This document shows, in pieces, positions 1-6,530 of a stretch of DNA of 12,300 bases; the first letter of the stretch is position 1; every line of letters begins with the position of its first letter. The notes below the pieces were generated by a model. The model searched no databases. It saw nothing but the letters and a program-made list of their open reading frames with translations, and was not told the DNA's origin. The stretch is from NCBI GenBank assembly GCA_023438785.1, contig JAEXQJ010000067.1, positions 1 through 12,300 on the forward strand. Direction: 5' to 3'. This DNA comes from Pseudomonadota bacterium. Its GTDB lineage: Bacteria; Myxococcota_A; Polyangia; Fen-1088. A program made the translations under genes and the position numbers.

Positions 1-303
1 CGCGCCGGCATGGCCCGCCTCACAGGAGAGCCCGACCCGGAGGTCGGGAGCACATTCGGCAAGACCCAATCCGGTCCTTATCTGGGACCAGAGATCGGAA
101 TCGCCGCCACCTTCTTCTCGCATGCGAAGGTCCATGCAACCGTGGCGCTTTCGGTCGGGGTCCTGCTGCTCGGGGTCCGCGGCGGGGTCGTTGGAGACAG
201 CCACGTGAACGCCCTGGGACCATGGCTTGGCATGGTCGTCGGTGTGGGCTTCGCCAAGTCGCGCTTGCGGCCGCCGTGAGCCGTTTTCGTGTGAGCCCGG
301 CAT
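1..303 (-). other. Open frame running off the left edge, product unknown
   Basis: A minus-strand frame is open from an ATG at 303-301 to the window edge, 101 codons. It lies in the same frame as the lipoprotein start at 310-513, separated from it only by TGA (310-312), one codon and TAA (304-306). No ribosome binding site precedes the ATG. The product would be hydrophilic, rich in Asp, His, Arg and Gly, and I recognise no family. The opposite strand at 10-279 is also open and would encode a hydrophobic peptide. That is expected if the minus strand is the true coding strand, because Asp, His and Ala codons read as Val and Gly in antisense. It may be the body of the broken lipoprotein gene, a separate gene, or non-coding. 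Confidence 0.2.
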
Positions 304-309
304 TTACGA

Positions 310-513
310 TCAACAGGTCGGCGGGTTCGCTGGGCGGGAGTCGATACCTCCCGCACCATCGCTGGTAAGCCGCCCGTCCGTGCCGCCGGCACTGCCGCCG
401 GTTCCGTCCACGGCTGAAGCATCCGCGTTACCGTGCGAGTCGTTGTTCGAGGAGTTGCAAGCCGTGGCCATCGCCCAGAGCAGGAACGTGGCCAGTCCGC
501 GGGATAGGCTCAT
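310..513 (-). pseudogene. Truncated lipoprotein N-terminus with Gly/Ser/Asp linker
   Basis: This encodes a 67-residue product starting at ATG 513-511, preceded by a good AGGAG ribosome binding site 8 bases upstream. A longer start at 582 has no such site. The peptide has a basic N-terminus, a hydrophobic stretch (roughly residues 6-18) and a lipobox-like A-T-A-C, so it should be exported and lipidated. The rest is a low-complexity linker rich in Gly, Ser, Asp, Ala and Thr. Such linkers in Polyangia-type surface lipoproteins are normally followed by a folded domain. Here the frame ends in TGA at 310-312, with a second in-frame stop two codons later. I therefore read it as the head of a broken lipoprotein gene. 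It could instead be a genuine short lipoprotein. Confidence 0.5.
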
Positions 514-969
514 GTGACGATCTCCTGGGATGACGAAAGCTAACGGGGGAGGGGCACCTCCTGAGAATATTTCGGATGACATGAGTAGAGCCGACCCTGG
601 CGGCCGGCATGCTGGCCGCTGTGTTCATCCTCACCGCGAGTGAGTTCCGGAGCTGTGGTGCCTGAGCCTTCGCCGGCACCGATTACGCCTGCGTGTCGAC
701 GTCGGAATACACAGAGTCAGCACCGCACCGCCAGTTGATCGCCATGTGCTGCTCCTGCGCTCTCAGCATGTGGGGCACCAAAGCGTCGGCCGCGACCGAG
801 CCCACGGGCATGCTCGCCAACAGCCAGATCGTCGTCGAGAGCCGAATGCCACCGAGAGGCCAGCCTTCCGAACCATGCGCTCCCGGTCGGCGGACACGGA
901 CGCGTCATCGCGTGCTGCAGTGTTGACGGGAGTCAAGATCGGCGCTCCGTCGGTGCTTCGTCACCTCGG
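514..969. other. Stretch without a convincing gene
   Basis: Short open frames occur on both strands here, but none combines a ribosome binding site, sensible composition and a recognisable domain. The first bases (514-530) carry the ribosome binding site of the lipoprotein fragment. A minus-strand frame ending in TAA at 697-699 is open for over 60 codons and contains a hydrophobic patch (around 800-835), but it has no clear start. I saw no tRNA, terminator or repeat. Together with the broken genes on both sides, it is best read as decayed sequence. Confidence 0.35.
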
Positions 970-1180
970 GTGCAGAAGGACGAGCGCCTCACGCCGGGGC
1001 TCAAGACGCTGTCAGTGGACGCCTTCGGTCAGGTCGTTCAGCAGGCGAACGCGTATTCGGAGCTGTTCAAGAAGGCGGCGGCGAAGAATTCCGACTACAA
1101 GGCGGTGCTCTTCGACGCTCCGGAGAAAGCCTTCGCCGCCTGGCAGAAGAAACGTGAATCCATCAGCGGTGATTTCGAGG
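970..1180 (+). pseudogene. Truncated plus-strand coding remnant, family unknown
   Basis: From about 970 the plus strand reads as roughly 70 residues with strongly protein-like composition: Lys, Ala, Phe, Glu and Gln in a helical pattern, and almost every codon ending in G or C. The run ends around 1180, where the frame continues without a stop into antisense of the caspase-like gene (stop at 1186-1188). There is no ribosome binding site at the GTG at 970, and the frame is also open a little upstream. This looks like an internal or C-terminal piece of a gene cut off by rearrangement against the 3' end of the neighbouring operon. I do not recognise the family. It is the only coding-like plus-strand segment in the left part. 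Confidence 0.4.
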
Positions 1181-1185
1181 CGCCC

Positions 1186-3513
1186 CTACATCTGCAGTCC
1201 GATCACGATGCCCGGATACTCGCGCACGGTGGTCTTGCCGCTGTGCTGGGTGGCCTGCAGGAAGCCCGATCCGATGTCCAGGTCGCGTCCGCCCCAGGCG
1301 ATGGCGGTGTTGGCCGAGACGCCGACGATGGCGCTCACGTCGGAGGTGATCTCGATGCCGAGCAGGCCGCGCAGCGAGGCGAGGATGGGATCGCCGTCGC
1401 TCCTGGCGAAGCCGTAGGCATCCGAGCTGAAATGGGCGCGCACGTCGAGGGCGCTCGCCTCGACCTCCACGAAACGCAGCCGGCCGAGCCCCAGGGGCTG
1501 GCGATAGCCGATGCCCATGCCGAGTCCGTAGCGGCGGCTCCTGTATTGGAACTGCTCCGGGGTCGCGGTGACCTCGTCGCCGGGCTGGTAGGCGAATTGG
1601 ATGGACGTGTACAGGTGGCGGCTGCCCAGCTTGAGCTCGAGGTTGCTCAGCATGCTGTCCGTGGCGTAGGCGGCCAGGCTGTGAATGCCGTTGCCGATCA
1701 GGTTGATCACGCCAAATGTCTCGCCGTCGTGCTGGCGAGCGATGTTGATGACGCCGAAGCCGAAGCCGCTGCCGTGCGAAGCCAGGTTGATGACACCGAA
1801 CTGCAGGCCGTTGATGTTGCCGGCCAGGTTGATGGGCGCGATCTGGGCGCCGTGCAGGTCATGGGCCACGTTTACGCCGCCCGCCATCTGCAGGCCGCGG
1901 GCGCTGCCGCTCGCCAGGTTGAAGCCAGCCGCCATCTGGGCCCCGCTGCTGTCGTCGGATGCGATGTTCGCACCGGCCGCCATCTGCAGCCCCGACACCT
2001 TGCCGCCCGCCAGGTTCAGGCCGGCGGCAAACTGAGCCCCGTGCACCTCGTCGCGGGCGATGTTGAGCCCGGTCGCCATCTGCGCCCCATGGTAGGGCCC
2101 CGCCGCATAGTTGCCGGCCACCGAGAGCTGCAGGCCGTGGCCGGGCCCGCGCACGATGTTGGCCCCCACCGTCAGCTGGACGCCCGAGAGCTCGCGCTCG
2201 ATCAGGTCCACGGCCAGCGAAAGCTGCAGCCCCGACGACAGCTTGCCAACGCGATCGCCGATGAAGCCGAAGGCAAGACCGTGCACATCCCACTGGTCGT
2301 CGCCGCTCATCGGCACCAGGGCCAGCTGCACAGCCGTTTCGCGCAGGGGGGGTTGCGCCGGCGGGGGCATGTCTTGGCCCTCAGGCTGAACATCCCCGCG
2401 CGCGACCGCCATCTCCAGGGGGCGTCCGGGGTGAAAAGCCAAACGCGCCAGATCGGCGCGCTGCCCGAGCGCGAGCACCACCTCCGCCTCGGAGCTGGTC
2501 GCGCCGCCTTCCATGGTCACGACGTAGCTGCCGGCTTCCAGGCCCAGCTCAATGGTGTTGCCGCCCGTCTTGCGCAATTCGACCACCAGGTTGCCGGCGG
2601 CATCGCGCACACCAATCCGTCCCGACAGATCAGTGCCCAAGGCCAGCGTGGCCTGCGTCGCGCGCACATCGGTCACCACCAGGTCGGACGTGCCCGCCAG
2701 GTCGAACTCGTAGGCCGCGTGCTGGGGGCCGCCGCGCGTCTTTTCCGTGTGAGCCAGCGTCTCCTGGGACGCAAACTGAAACGCCTCTTGCAACGTGACC
2801 CGGCGATCGCGGTTCACGTCGGCCGCCCCGCGCAGCCCCGACACCAGGTAGTGCGTGAAGAACGAGGCGCCGATGCGGTTCGATTCCTGCGCCACTTCGT
2901 TGATGGCGCTCGAGGCCAGAAAGGCGTGTCCCTTGGCGTTGACCGAAGTGTCGAGCAAGAACGGGGCCCGCCGCGTTCCCCCCTTGTGCATGGTGAACGC
3001 GCCCGACGCGCACGAATCGAGGATGGCCAGGCGCACGTCAGCCGGCAGGCCCTGAATGCGCGCGCGTAGTTCGTCGTAGCTCACGCGGTCTTGCCCGATG
3101 AGCAGCCCCTCCTCGTCGGAGTGGCCCGAGTAATACACGACGACTTCGCGGCGCACGCCCGCCGAAGCCGTGGCCAGCAGCTTGCCCAAATGATCGAAGG
3201 CGCCCACGAAGGCAGCCCGGCTCGGCTGCTGCACCAAGATCAGGTCCTCGGCTGCGACGCCGCCCATGGACTCGAGCACCTTGGTCATGGCCTGTGCATC
3301 GGTGCCGGCAAAGCGGAGCATGGCGCGGCTGGGACCGCCATCATTGAATCCGGCCATGAGGGCGAAGCGGCGCGTGCGCACGCTCGGCTCGGCCGCGTCC
3401 GTCGGATACGAGGCCAAGCTGGCGACCACGGCGGCGAGCAGAGCCAGAGAGCGACTGGCGCGCCGTTCGCGACGGCAGAGGCTGAGGGCAACGGCGTTTG
3501 TCTTGAACATCAT
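1186..3513 (-). CDS. Secreted caspase-fold protein with surface repeats and barrel-like C-terminus
   Basis: This encodes a 775-residue exported protein. Residues 1-41 form a signal peptide (basic start, hydrophobic 22-37). Residues 48-280 are a caspase-like (peptidase C14) domain: VVYYSGH places the catalytic His at 131 and AILDSCASGAF the catalytic Cys at 168. An EF-hand-like loop DVNRDRRVTLQE lies at 232-243. Residues 285-370 look like a beta-rich linker domain. Residues 428-611 hold about twelve repeats of the type GxQxAxGxNxA, resembling the LA_2272-type surface repeats. Residues 625-775 alternate polar and hydrophobic residues as outer-membrane beta strands do. The start is the first of two adjacent ATGs, with AAAGGAG just upstream, and overlaps the preceding gene's stop as ATGA. 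The likely role is a caspase-type protease displayed at or passing the outer membrane; its substrate is unknown. Both catalytic residues are present, so it may be active. Confidence 0.85.
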   Translation of the reverse strand: MMFKTNAVALSLCRRERRASRSLALLAAVVASLASYPTDAAEPSVRTRRFALMAGFNDGGPSRAMLRFAGTDAQAMTKVLESMGGVAAEDLILVQQPSRAAFVGAFDHLGKLLATASAGVRREVVVYYSGHSDEEGLLIGQDRVSYDELRARIQGLPADVRLAILDSCASGAFTMHKGGTRRAPFLLDTSVNAKGHAFLASSAINEVAQESNRIGASFFTHYLVSGLRGAADVNRDRRVTLQEAFQFASQETLAHTEKTRGGPQHAAYEFDLAGTSDLVVTDVRATQATLALGTDLSGRIGVRDAAGNLVVELRKTGGNTIELGLEAGSYVVTMEGGATSSEAEVVLALGQRADLARLAFHPGRPLEMAVARGDVQPEGQDMPPPAQPPLRETAVQLALVPMSGDDQWDVHGLAFGFIGDRVGKLSSGLQLSLAVDLIERELSGVQLTVGANIVRGPGHGLQLSVAGNYAAGPYHGAQMATGLNIARDEVHGAQFAAGLNLAGGKVSGLQMAAGANIASDDSSGAQMAAGFNLASGSARGLQMAGGVNVAHDLHGAQIAPINLAGNINGLQFGVINLASHGSGFGFGVINIARQHDGETFGVINLIGNGIHSLAAYATDSMLSNLELKLGSRHLYTSIQFAYQPGDEVTATPEQFQYRSRRYGLGMGIGYRQPLGLGRLRFVEVEASALDVRAHFSSDAYGFARSDGDPILASLRGLLGIEITSDVSAIVGVSANTAIAWGGRDLDIGSGFLQATQHSGKTTVREYPGIVIGLQM
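1681..2232 (-). repeat. Coding tandem repeats, 48-bp then 42-bp period
   Basis: These encode residues 428-611 of the caspase-like protein. The first seven units are 16 residues long (pattern G-L/A-Q-x-A-x-G-x-N-x-A plus five variable residues). The later five are 14-15 residues and centre on G-x-x-F-G-V-I-N-L/I. The units have diverged from one another, so this is an old structural repeat rather than a recent slippage product. One Gly and one Asn per turn suggests a stacked beta architecture or short barrel hairpins. Confidence 0.8.
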
Positions 3514-4349
3514 GGGGCTCCTTTGCCGGTCTTGTTCAGCGAGACCGAGGTTTGGCCAAAGCTCGGGTCCAACGCGAGGGGCAGGGTGCGGGCCGATGAG
3601 CCCTCGTGGACGATCGCGCGCGCCGCGGCCTGCACCACGTCCACCGCGAAGGGTCGCTTGCTGGTGATGAGGATGAAGCGCTCGAACTCCGGGGCGTCGT
3701 CGAGCTCGTAAGCCGACGGCAGGGGCGTCTCGCGTAGCGAGGTCAGGGGTGCGGAGGCGGCCGCTCCCTCTTCCGGCAAGTGCTGGGTCACCCGTCCGGC
3801 CCCGTCGATGGACAGCAAGACCCCGAATAGACCGTCGGGCGCCTTGTCGTAGGCCAGCTGGAGCACGTCCCCGCGGGCCGCGTGAGCCCCATCGGACAGA
3901 CGTTCTGCCCCAGGCGGCCCCGACGCCTTGGCCGCCTTCTGCCTGAAGACCAGCAGCCGCGGTGAGCTGGGGATATCGCCCTTGATGCCGATCTCCTCGT
4001 CGGCAGAGGGGGCGGGCTGGATGACGGCGCCGTGCTGGGTGGCGCGGACCGTGACCAGGGCCGCTGCACCGAGCAGCAGCGCGGGCGCGAGCAGCAGACG
4101 AAACCGGCGCGGCGTACTGGGTGCTGGTTCGCGGCTGGCGCGCTGGCGGATGGCGGGAACAATGCTCTGGCGTGGCAGCCGGCTCAGAATCTCGCGGTCC
4201 GATGCGCTCAAGCTGGCCAGCTCGGCCTCCAGCAAGCGACCCTCGGCAGCCAAGCGCTGACGAAGCTGCTCCACCTCGGCCGGCGCCAACTCGTCCTGGG
4301 CCACGCGCTCAATCAGCCACATGGGTGTCTTGTTCAGGGCAGTGGTCAT
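3510..4349 (-). CDS. One-helix membrane protein with DUF4384-like domain, probable anti-sigma partner
   Basis: This encodes a 279-residue protein. Residues 1-75 are a charged, helical cytoplasmic part without a zinc-finger (HxxxCxxC) motif. Residues 84-102 are a single transmembrane helix (FRLLLAPALLLGAAALVTV). The rest would lie outside the cytoplasm. Residues 130-235 resemble DUF4384 domains, with GDVLQLAY, a GLFGVLLSIDGAGRV strand pair, L-PSAYELDD and ERFILITS. The gene overlaps the sigma factor upstream and the caspase-like gene downstream by 4 bases each (ATGA), and GGAGGGAG precedes the ATG. Position directly after an ECF sigma gene and the single-span topology suggest an anti-sigma factor or sensor. 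That role is inferred from context, because DUF4384 itself has no assigned activity. Confidence 0.75.
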   Translation of the reverse strand: MTTALNKTPMWLIERVAQDELAPAEVEQLRQRLAAEGRLLEAELASLSASDREILSRLPRQSIVPAIRQRASREPAPSTPRRFRLLLAPALLLGAAALVTVRATQHGAVIQPAPSADEEIGIKGDIPSSPRLLVFRQKAAKASGPPGAERLSDGAHAARGDVLQLAYDKAPDGLFGVLLSIDGAGRVTQHLPEEGAAASAPLTSLRETPLPSAYELDDAPEFERFILITSKRPFAVDVVQAAARAIVHEGSSARTLPLALDPSFGQTSVSLNKTGKGAP

Positions 4350-4846
4350 GGTGCAGCTCCCTCCAACTCGGCCAGGCGGGCACGCACGGAACGCAGTCGC
4401 TTGCGCACGCCCGAGACCGACAAGCCTGCGTCGCGGGCCACTTCTTCCAACGTCATCCCGTCGACCAGATGCATGACGGCGATGGTCTGCGTACTGGCAG
4501 CCAGCGGATCGTCCGCGCGGAACAGCTTGCCCAGCAGATCCCGGGCCACGGTGCGCCGCTCGCTGGCCGCCCCGGCGGTGTCGGCAATGCGCAGCAGCCG
4601 TTCATGGTCGGCGTCCTCGGCGCGATAGCGTACTGCTCGCGCGCGGTTCAGGCAGATGTTGGTCGCGACCCGCAACAGAAGCGCCGCCGGCGCCCCTTCC
4701 GTGAGCCGATCGGCGTGACGGAGGAGCGCCACGAACACGTCCTGCATGGCGTCCTGGGCATGGGCGTCGTCGCGTAACAACGTGCGGCAGCGCCTCAGCA
4801 CCATAGGAGCGTACCTGTCGTAATAGGTCTCGATGTCGAATGCCAA
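4346..4846 (-). CDS. ECF-type RNA polymerase sigma factor
   Basis: This encodes a 166-residue sigma-70 family factor of the extracytoplasmic-function type, which has regions 2 and 4 only. Region 2 lies at about residues 5-75 (YYDRYAPMVLRRC, then DAMQDVFVALLR and TNICLNRAR, typical of the core-binding and -10 recognising helices). Region 4 lies at about 110-160, with the helix-turn-helix MTLEEVARDAGLSVSGVRKR. I chose the TTG at 4846-4844 because AGGAAGGGAG ends 6 bases upstream and the protein then starts right at region 2, as usual in the family. An ATG at 4882 or 5014 would add 12 or 56 unconserved residues without a ribosome binding site. It is the first gene of a three-gene overlapping unit and probably regulates that unit, though I found no confident promoter. 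Confidence 0.88.
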   Translation of the reverse strand: MAFDIETYYDRYAPMVLRRCRTLLRDDAHAQDAMQDVFVALLRHADRLTEGAPAALLLRVATNICLNRARAVRYRAEDADHERLLRIADTAGAASERRTVARDLLGKLFRADDPLAASTQTIAVMHLVDGMTLEEVARDAGLSVSGVRKRLRSVRARLAELEGAAP

Positions 4847-5243
4847 CGGCAGCTCCCTTCCTTCATGGCTGAACAAACACATGGGGAAGGGCCGAGTGTC
4901 ACCTGTCCCCGGACGATTTCGCACGGTGTCGCGCAGATCCGGCTCTTCGGCGGCTCTCCTTTGCCGCGTCTGAGCCGCGTCGGCCACGCGCACCGGGCCA
5001 CCGTCGACGCGCAACGCCCCCGGGGCAGCGGAGCTCGCACTCAGTCGAAAAGGGGTGCGGGAACAATCCGGCAGGCGATCGCCGCGACCGACCGCTGCGA
5101 GTGAGTCAGCTCATCGACTGCGAGGGAGCCAGGTCATCAGCAAGATGAGCTGCGCCCCGGATCGCCTGGCCAGCCACGGCGACGTCGCACAATCGCGTCG
5201 ACGCCGCCCCAGATTGGGGCCCGCGGTCGAGGCCGAGGGACGC
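4847..5243. other. Upstream region of the sigma operon, no clear gene
   Basis: This roughly 400-base stretch should contain the promoter of the sigma factor operon. I could not pick a convincing -35/-10 pair, either of the housekeeping type or of the GGAAC...CGTC type used by many ECF factors. Open frames here lack ribosome binding sites and have the Arg/Pro/Ala-rich composition of shadows. The right end (from about 5200) may belong to the transposase-like remnant that follows on the plus strand. Confidence 0.3.
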
Positions 5244-5580
5244 ATGGAGCTTGCCCGGTTGGCCTCCATCGCCCGCTTGGCCGCTCTGGTCCCGGCTTGA
5301 CGCCACCACACCGCCAGGTGCTTCGGCGTTCTGGTTTCACCCTCGGGACTGCGGAGCCAGTTCGGGCCCGCGTCCTCCGCCCCACGCCCCGTGGGCCCGC
5401 TACACCGTCAGGTGCTTCGGCGTGGCGGCCTCGCCGTCGCAACTGCGCGGCCAGGTCACGCCCACGCCCGCCAGCGGAGGACGTGCCTGGCGCCCCTCGC
5501 GCGCGTGGCGGAGCGAGGATCGCGACGCCACCGACGACTGGCTCAACTGGCGGAGCTTTCGGCCGGCCGTGCTGGGATAA
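5244..5580 (+). pseudogene. Degenerate IS91/IS801-like transposase remnant
   Basis: The plus strand at 5244 reads MELARLASIARLAALVPA, then a TGA (5298-5300). It continues in the same frame as RHHTARCFGVLVSPSGLRSQ. This resembles the C-terminal part of IS91/IS801-type transposases, where an RLAALVP segment is followed by a R-Y/F-H/F-GV-L-A-P...LR motif. A second, diverged copy (YTVRCFGVAASPSQLRGQ) follows from 5401 in a shifted frame and runs to TAA at 5578-5580. The internal stop, the frame change and the duplication mark it as dead. Assignment rests on remembered family motifs only, and the catalytic N-terminal part is absent. Confidence 0.45.
5308..5423 (+). repeat. Pair of 22-bp direct repeats, 94 bp apart
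   Basis: Copies at 5308-5329 and 5402-5423 differ at one base and share AGGTGCTTCGGCGT. The similarity continues more weakly for about 45 bases after each copy (roughly 29 of 45 identical by eye). Both copies encode a related peptide, (H/Y)T(A/V)RCFGV followed by SPSxLRxQ. This indicates an old duplication of about 94 bp inside the transposase-like remnant. Because 94 is not a multiple of three, it shifts the reading frame. Confidence 0.7.
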
Positions 5581-5732
5581 CCCGAACGCGCGGCTAGCCC
5601 GTCCGCTCGCAAGGCCAGAGACCAGGTGCTGGAATTCGCGGGCGCCCAGCCTCCGGCGACCGGGCCGCCGCCTGCCCGGGGCAGGGAACGGTTCTCCGAT
5701 TCGCCAAACACCGGTTCGAAACCGTGGGCGCG

Positions 5733-5838
5733 CAATCCCCAATGGACGGCACCTATTCGAAACCACGTCGGAAGTGCTTGGGCCCTCTTACGGTGGATTG
5801 CTAAGCGTGCTGCTTCAAAAGGCGTCCATTGGGGATTG
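5733..5838. repeat. 16-bp perfect inverted repeat flanking 74 bp
   Basis: CAATCCCCAATGGACG at 5733-5748 is matched exactly in reverse complement at 5823-5838. The 74 bases between carry no open frame of note. The match stops at both ends. I see no clear target-site duplication outside it. It could be a small non-autonomous element, the ends of a deleted insertion sequence, or a long RNA stem. Confidence 0.65.
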
Positions 5839-5842
5839 TAGG

Positions 5843-5872
5843 CTGAGACCCTAGCGTCGCCGAGGGTCTCAG
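5843..5872 (-). terminator. Hairpin just after the lectin gene, possible terminator
   Basis: CTGAGACCCT (5843-5852) and AGGGTCTCAG (5863-5872) form a perfect 10-bp stem with a 10-base loop. It starts 7 bases beyond the lectin stop codon on the minus strand. No run of T follows in the direction of transcription, so it may act as an mRNA end stabiliser or a Rho-type end rather than a classical intrinsic terminator. Confidence 0.5.
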
Positions 5873-5879
5873 ATTCGCA

Positions 5880-6440
5880 CTATTCTAGACACCAGAACTG
5901 ATTGGCAGAGCCGTCATAGTCCCACTGAATAACCGTACCCCCATTCTGCACATCTCCGTTCGTCACGCCCATGGCTTTGCTGTTGTAGACATTCCACATG
6001 ATGAAGCAGTTTGGATACTGGCTCCCAAGCCCGACGCTGCTTGACGGAATCATTTGCCAGTATTGTTCAGGATGCACCGTCTGACTCCAATCGCATGGCT
6101 GGTCGATTATCCGGGCACCGTTCCCTGCGCCGAGTCCCCCCTCCACGCCAATGCATACGCTGTTGCTATAGGGATCCGTATAGAGATCGCTGAAAAGCCC
6201 ACCGCCGGCTGGGACGTTCCAAATTTGGTCGTCCTGGCCGTATTGCCACACAATGAGACCAACGTTGGCAGGCACATGGCCATTTTGCGGACCCGGCGGG
6301 ATGCCAAGGTAGAAAGTCCCGTTAGTAAAGTCGCGATTCTTAAGGCGGTGCTGGTCCGCGTTTGCTGGCGCAGCCACGGCAAGCGCGGCTGCGATGATGG
6401 ATAGTCCAAGTGCCCCTCTGGTGATCGTCTGTCGCATCAT
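5880..6440 (-). CDS. Secreted single-domain ricin-type beta-trefoil lectin
   Basis: This encodes a 186-residue protein. Residues 1-28 are a signal peptide (MMRQTITRG, hydrophobic core, cleavage after APANA). The mature part is one beta-trefoil: the three Q-x-W signatures of the ricin B family appear at QIW 72-74, QYW 126-128 and QFW 181-183, one per lobe, and four Cys (96, 116, 145, 184) could form two disulfides. There is no attached enzyme domain, so it should bind carbohydrate (family knowledge, ligand unknown) outside the cell. The start is the first of two adjacent ATGs (6440 or 6437), with AAGGGGAG upstream; a longer start at 6533 would bury the signal peptide. Base composition is clearly lower in G+C than in its neighbours (29 of 60 in 5881-5940), and it uses codons such as CTA. 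This suggests acquisition from elsewhere. Confidence 0.82.
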   Translation of the reverse strand: MMRQTITRGALGLSIIAAALAVAAPANADQHRLKNRDFTNGTFYLGIPPGPQNGHVPANVGLIVWQYGQDDQIWNVPAGGGLFSDLYTDPYSNSVCIGVEGGLGAGNGARIIDQPCDWSQTVHPEQYWQMIPSSSVGLGSQYPNCFIMWNVYNSKAMGVTNGDVQNGGTVIQWDYDGSANQFWCLE

Positions 6441-6480
6441 GATTCTCCCCTTTCCTCTGCCCGGTTTGGTACTGCCCAGC

Positions 6481-6495
6481 ACTTCTGAACGAAGT
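6481..6495. promoter_or_regulatory. Small inverted repeat at the predicted lectin transcription start
   Basis: ACTTC-TGAAC-GAAGT forms a 5-bp inverted repeat just downstream of the predicted -10 element, about where transcription would begin. It could be an operator or a short 5' leader hairpin. It is short enough to occur by chance. Confidence 0.2.
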
Positions 6496-6501
6496 TTTGG
6501 C

Positions 6502-6530
6502 ATTAGAGCACGGTGATCTTGGCAAAACAA
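6502..6530 (-). promoter_or_regulatory. Putative housekeeping promoter of the lectin gene
   Basis: On the minus strand, TTGTTT (6530-6525) is followed after 17 bases by TCTAAT (6507-6502), which matches the -10 consensus at five of six positions. The -35 matches only at TTG. The pair sits about 60 bases upstream of the lectin start codon in an A/T-richer patch, which is rare in this window. Confidence 0.4.

Larger units (their letters stand above)
5581..5879. other. Intergenic stretch with inverted repeats
   Basis: No gene is supported here. The stretch contains the 16-bp inverted repeat pair and the hairpin listed separately. It also holds two copies of TTCGAAACC (5715-5723 and 5757-5765), which look superficially like a tRNA T-loop but do not sit in a cloverleaf. 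Confidence 0.4.

Noticed and set aside
10..279. Plus-strand open frame with a hydrophobic, membrane-like product
   Set aside because: It has no ribosome binding site. Its Val/Gly richness is what the antisense of an Asp/His/Ala-rich minus-strand frame gives.
746..1417. 223-codon plus-strand open frame
   Set aside because: It is Arg/Ser-rich, overlaps the better-composed frame at 970-1180 and then the caspase-like gene in antisense. It has no ribosome binding site or domain.
970..3069. A 699-codon open frame on the plus strand
   Set aside because: Beyond about 1180 it is the antisense of the caspase-like gene. Its Gly/Val/Asp/His-rich composition mirrors the repeats, and the opposite strand carries a signal peptide, catalytic motifs and a ribosome binding site.
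5137..5766. 209-codon minus-strand open frame
   Set aside because: The product is dominated by Arg, Pro and Gly with no hydrophobic core, the usual shadow composition at high G+C. The plus strand shows transposase-like motifs instead.
5700..5770. tRNA-like T-loop sequences (GGTTCGAAACC)
   Set aside because: The flanking bases pair for only three positions, and no acceptor, D or anticodon arms can be built around them.
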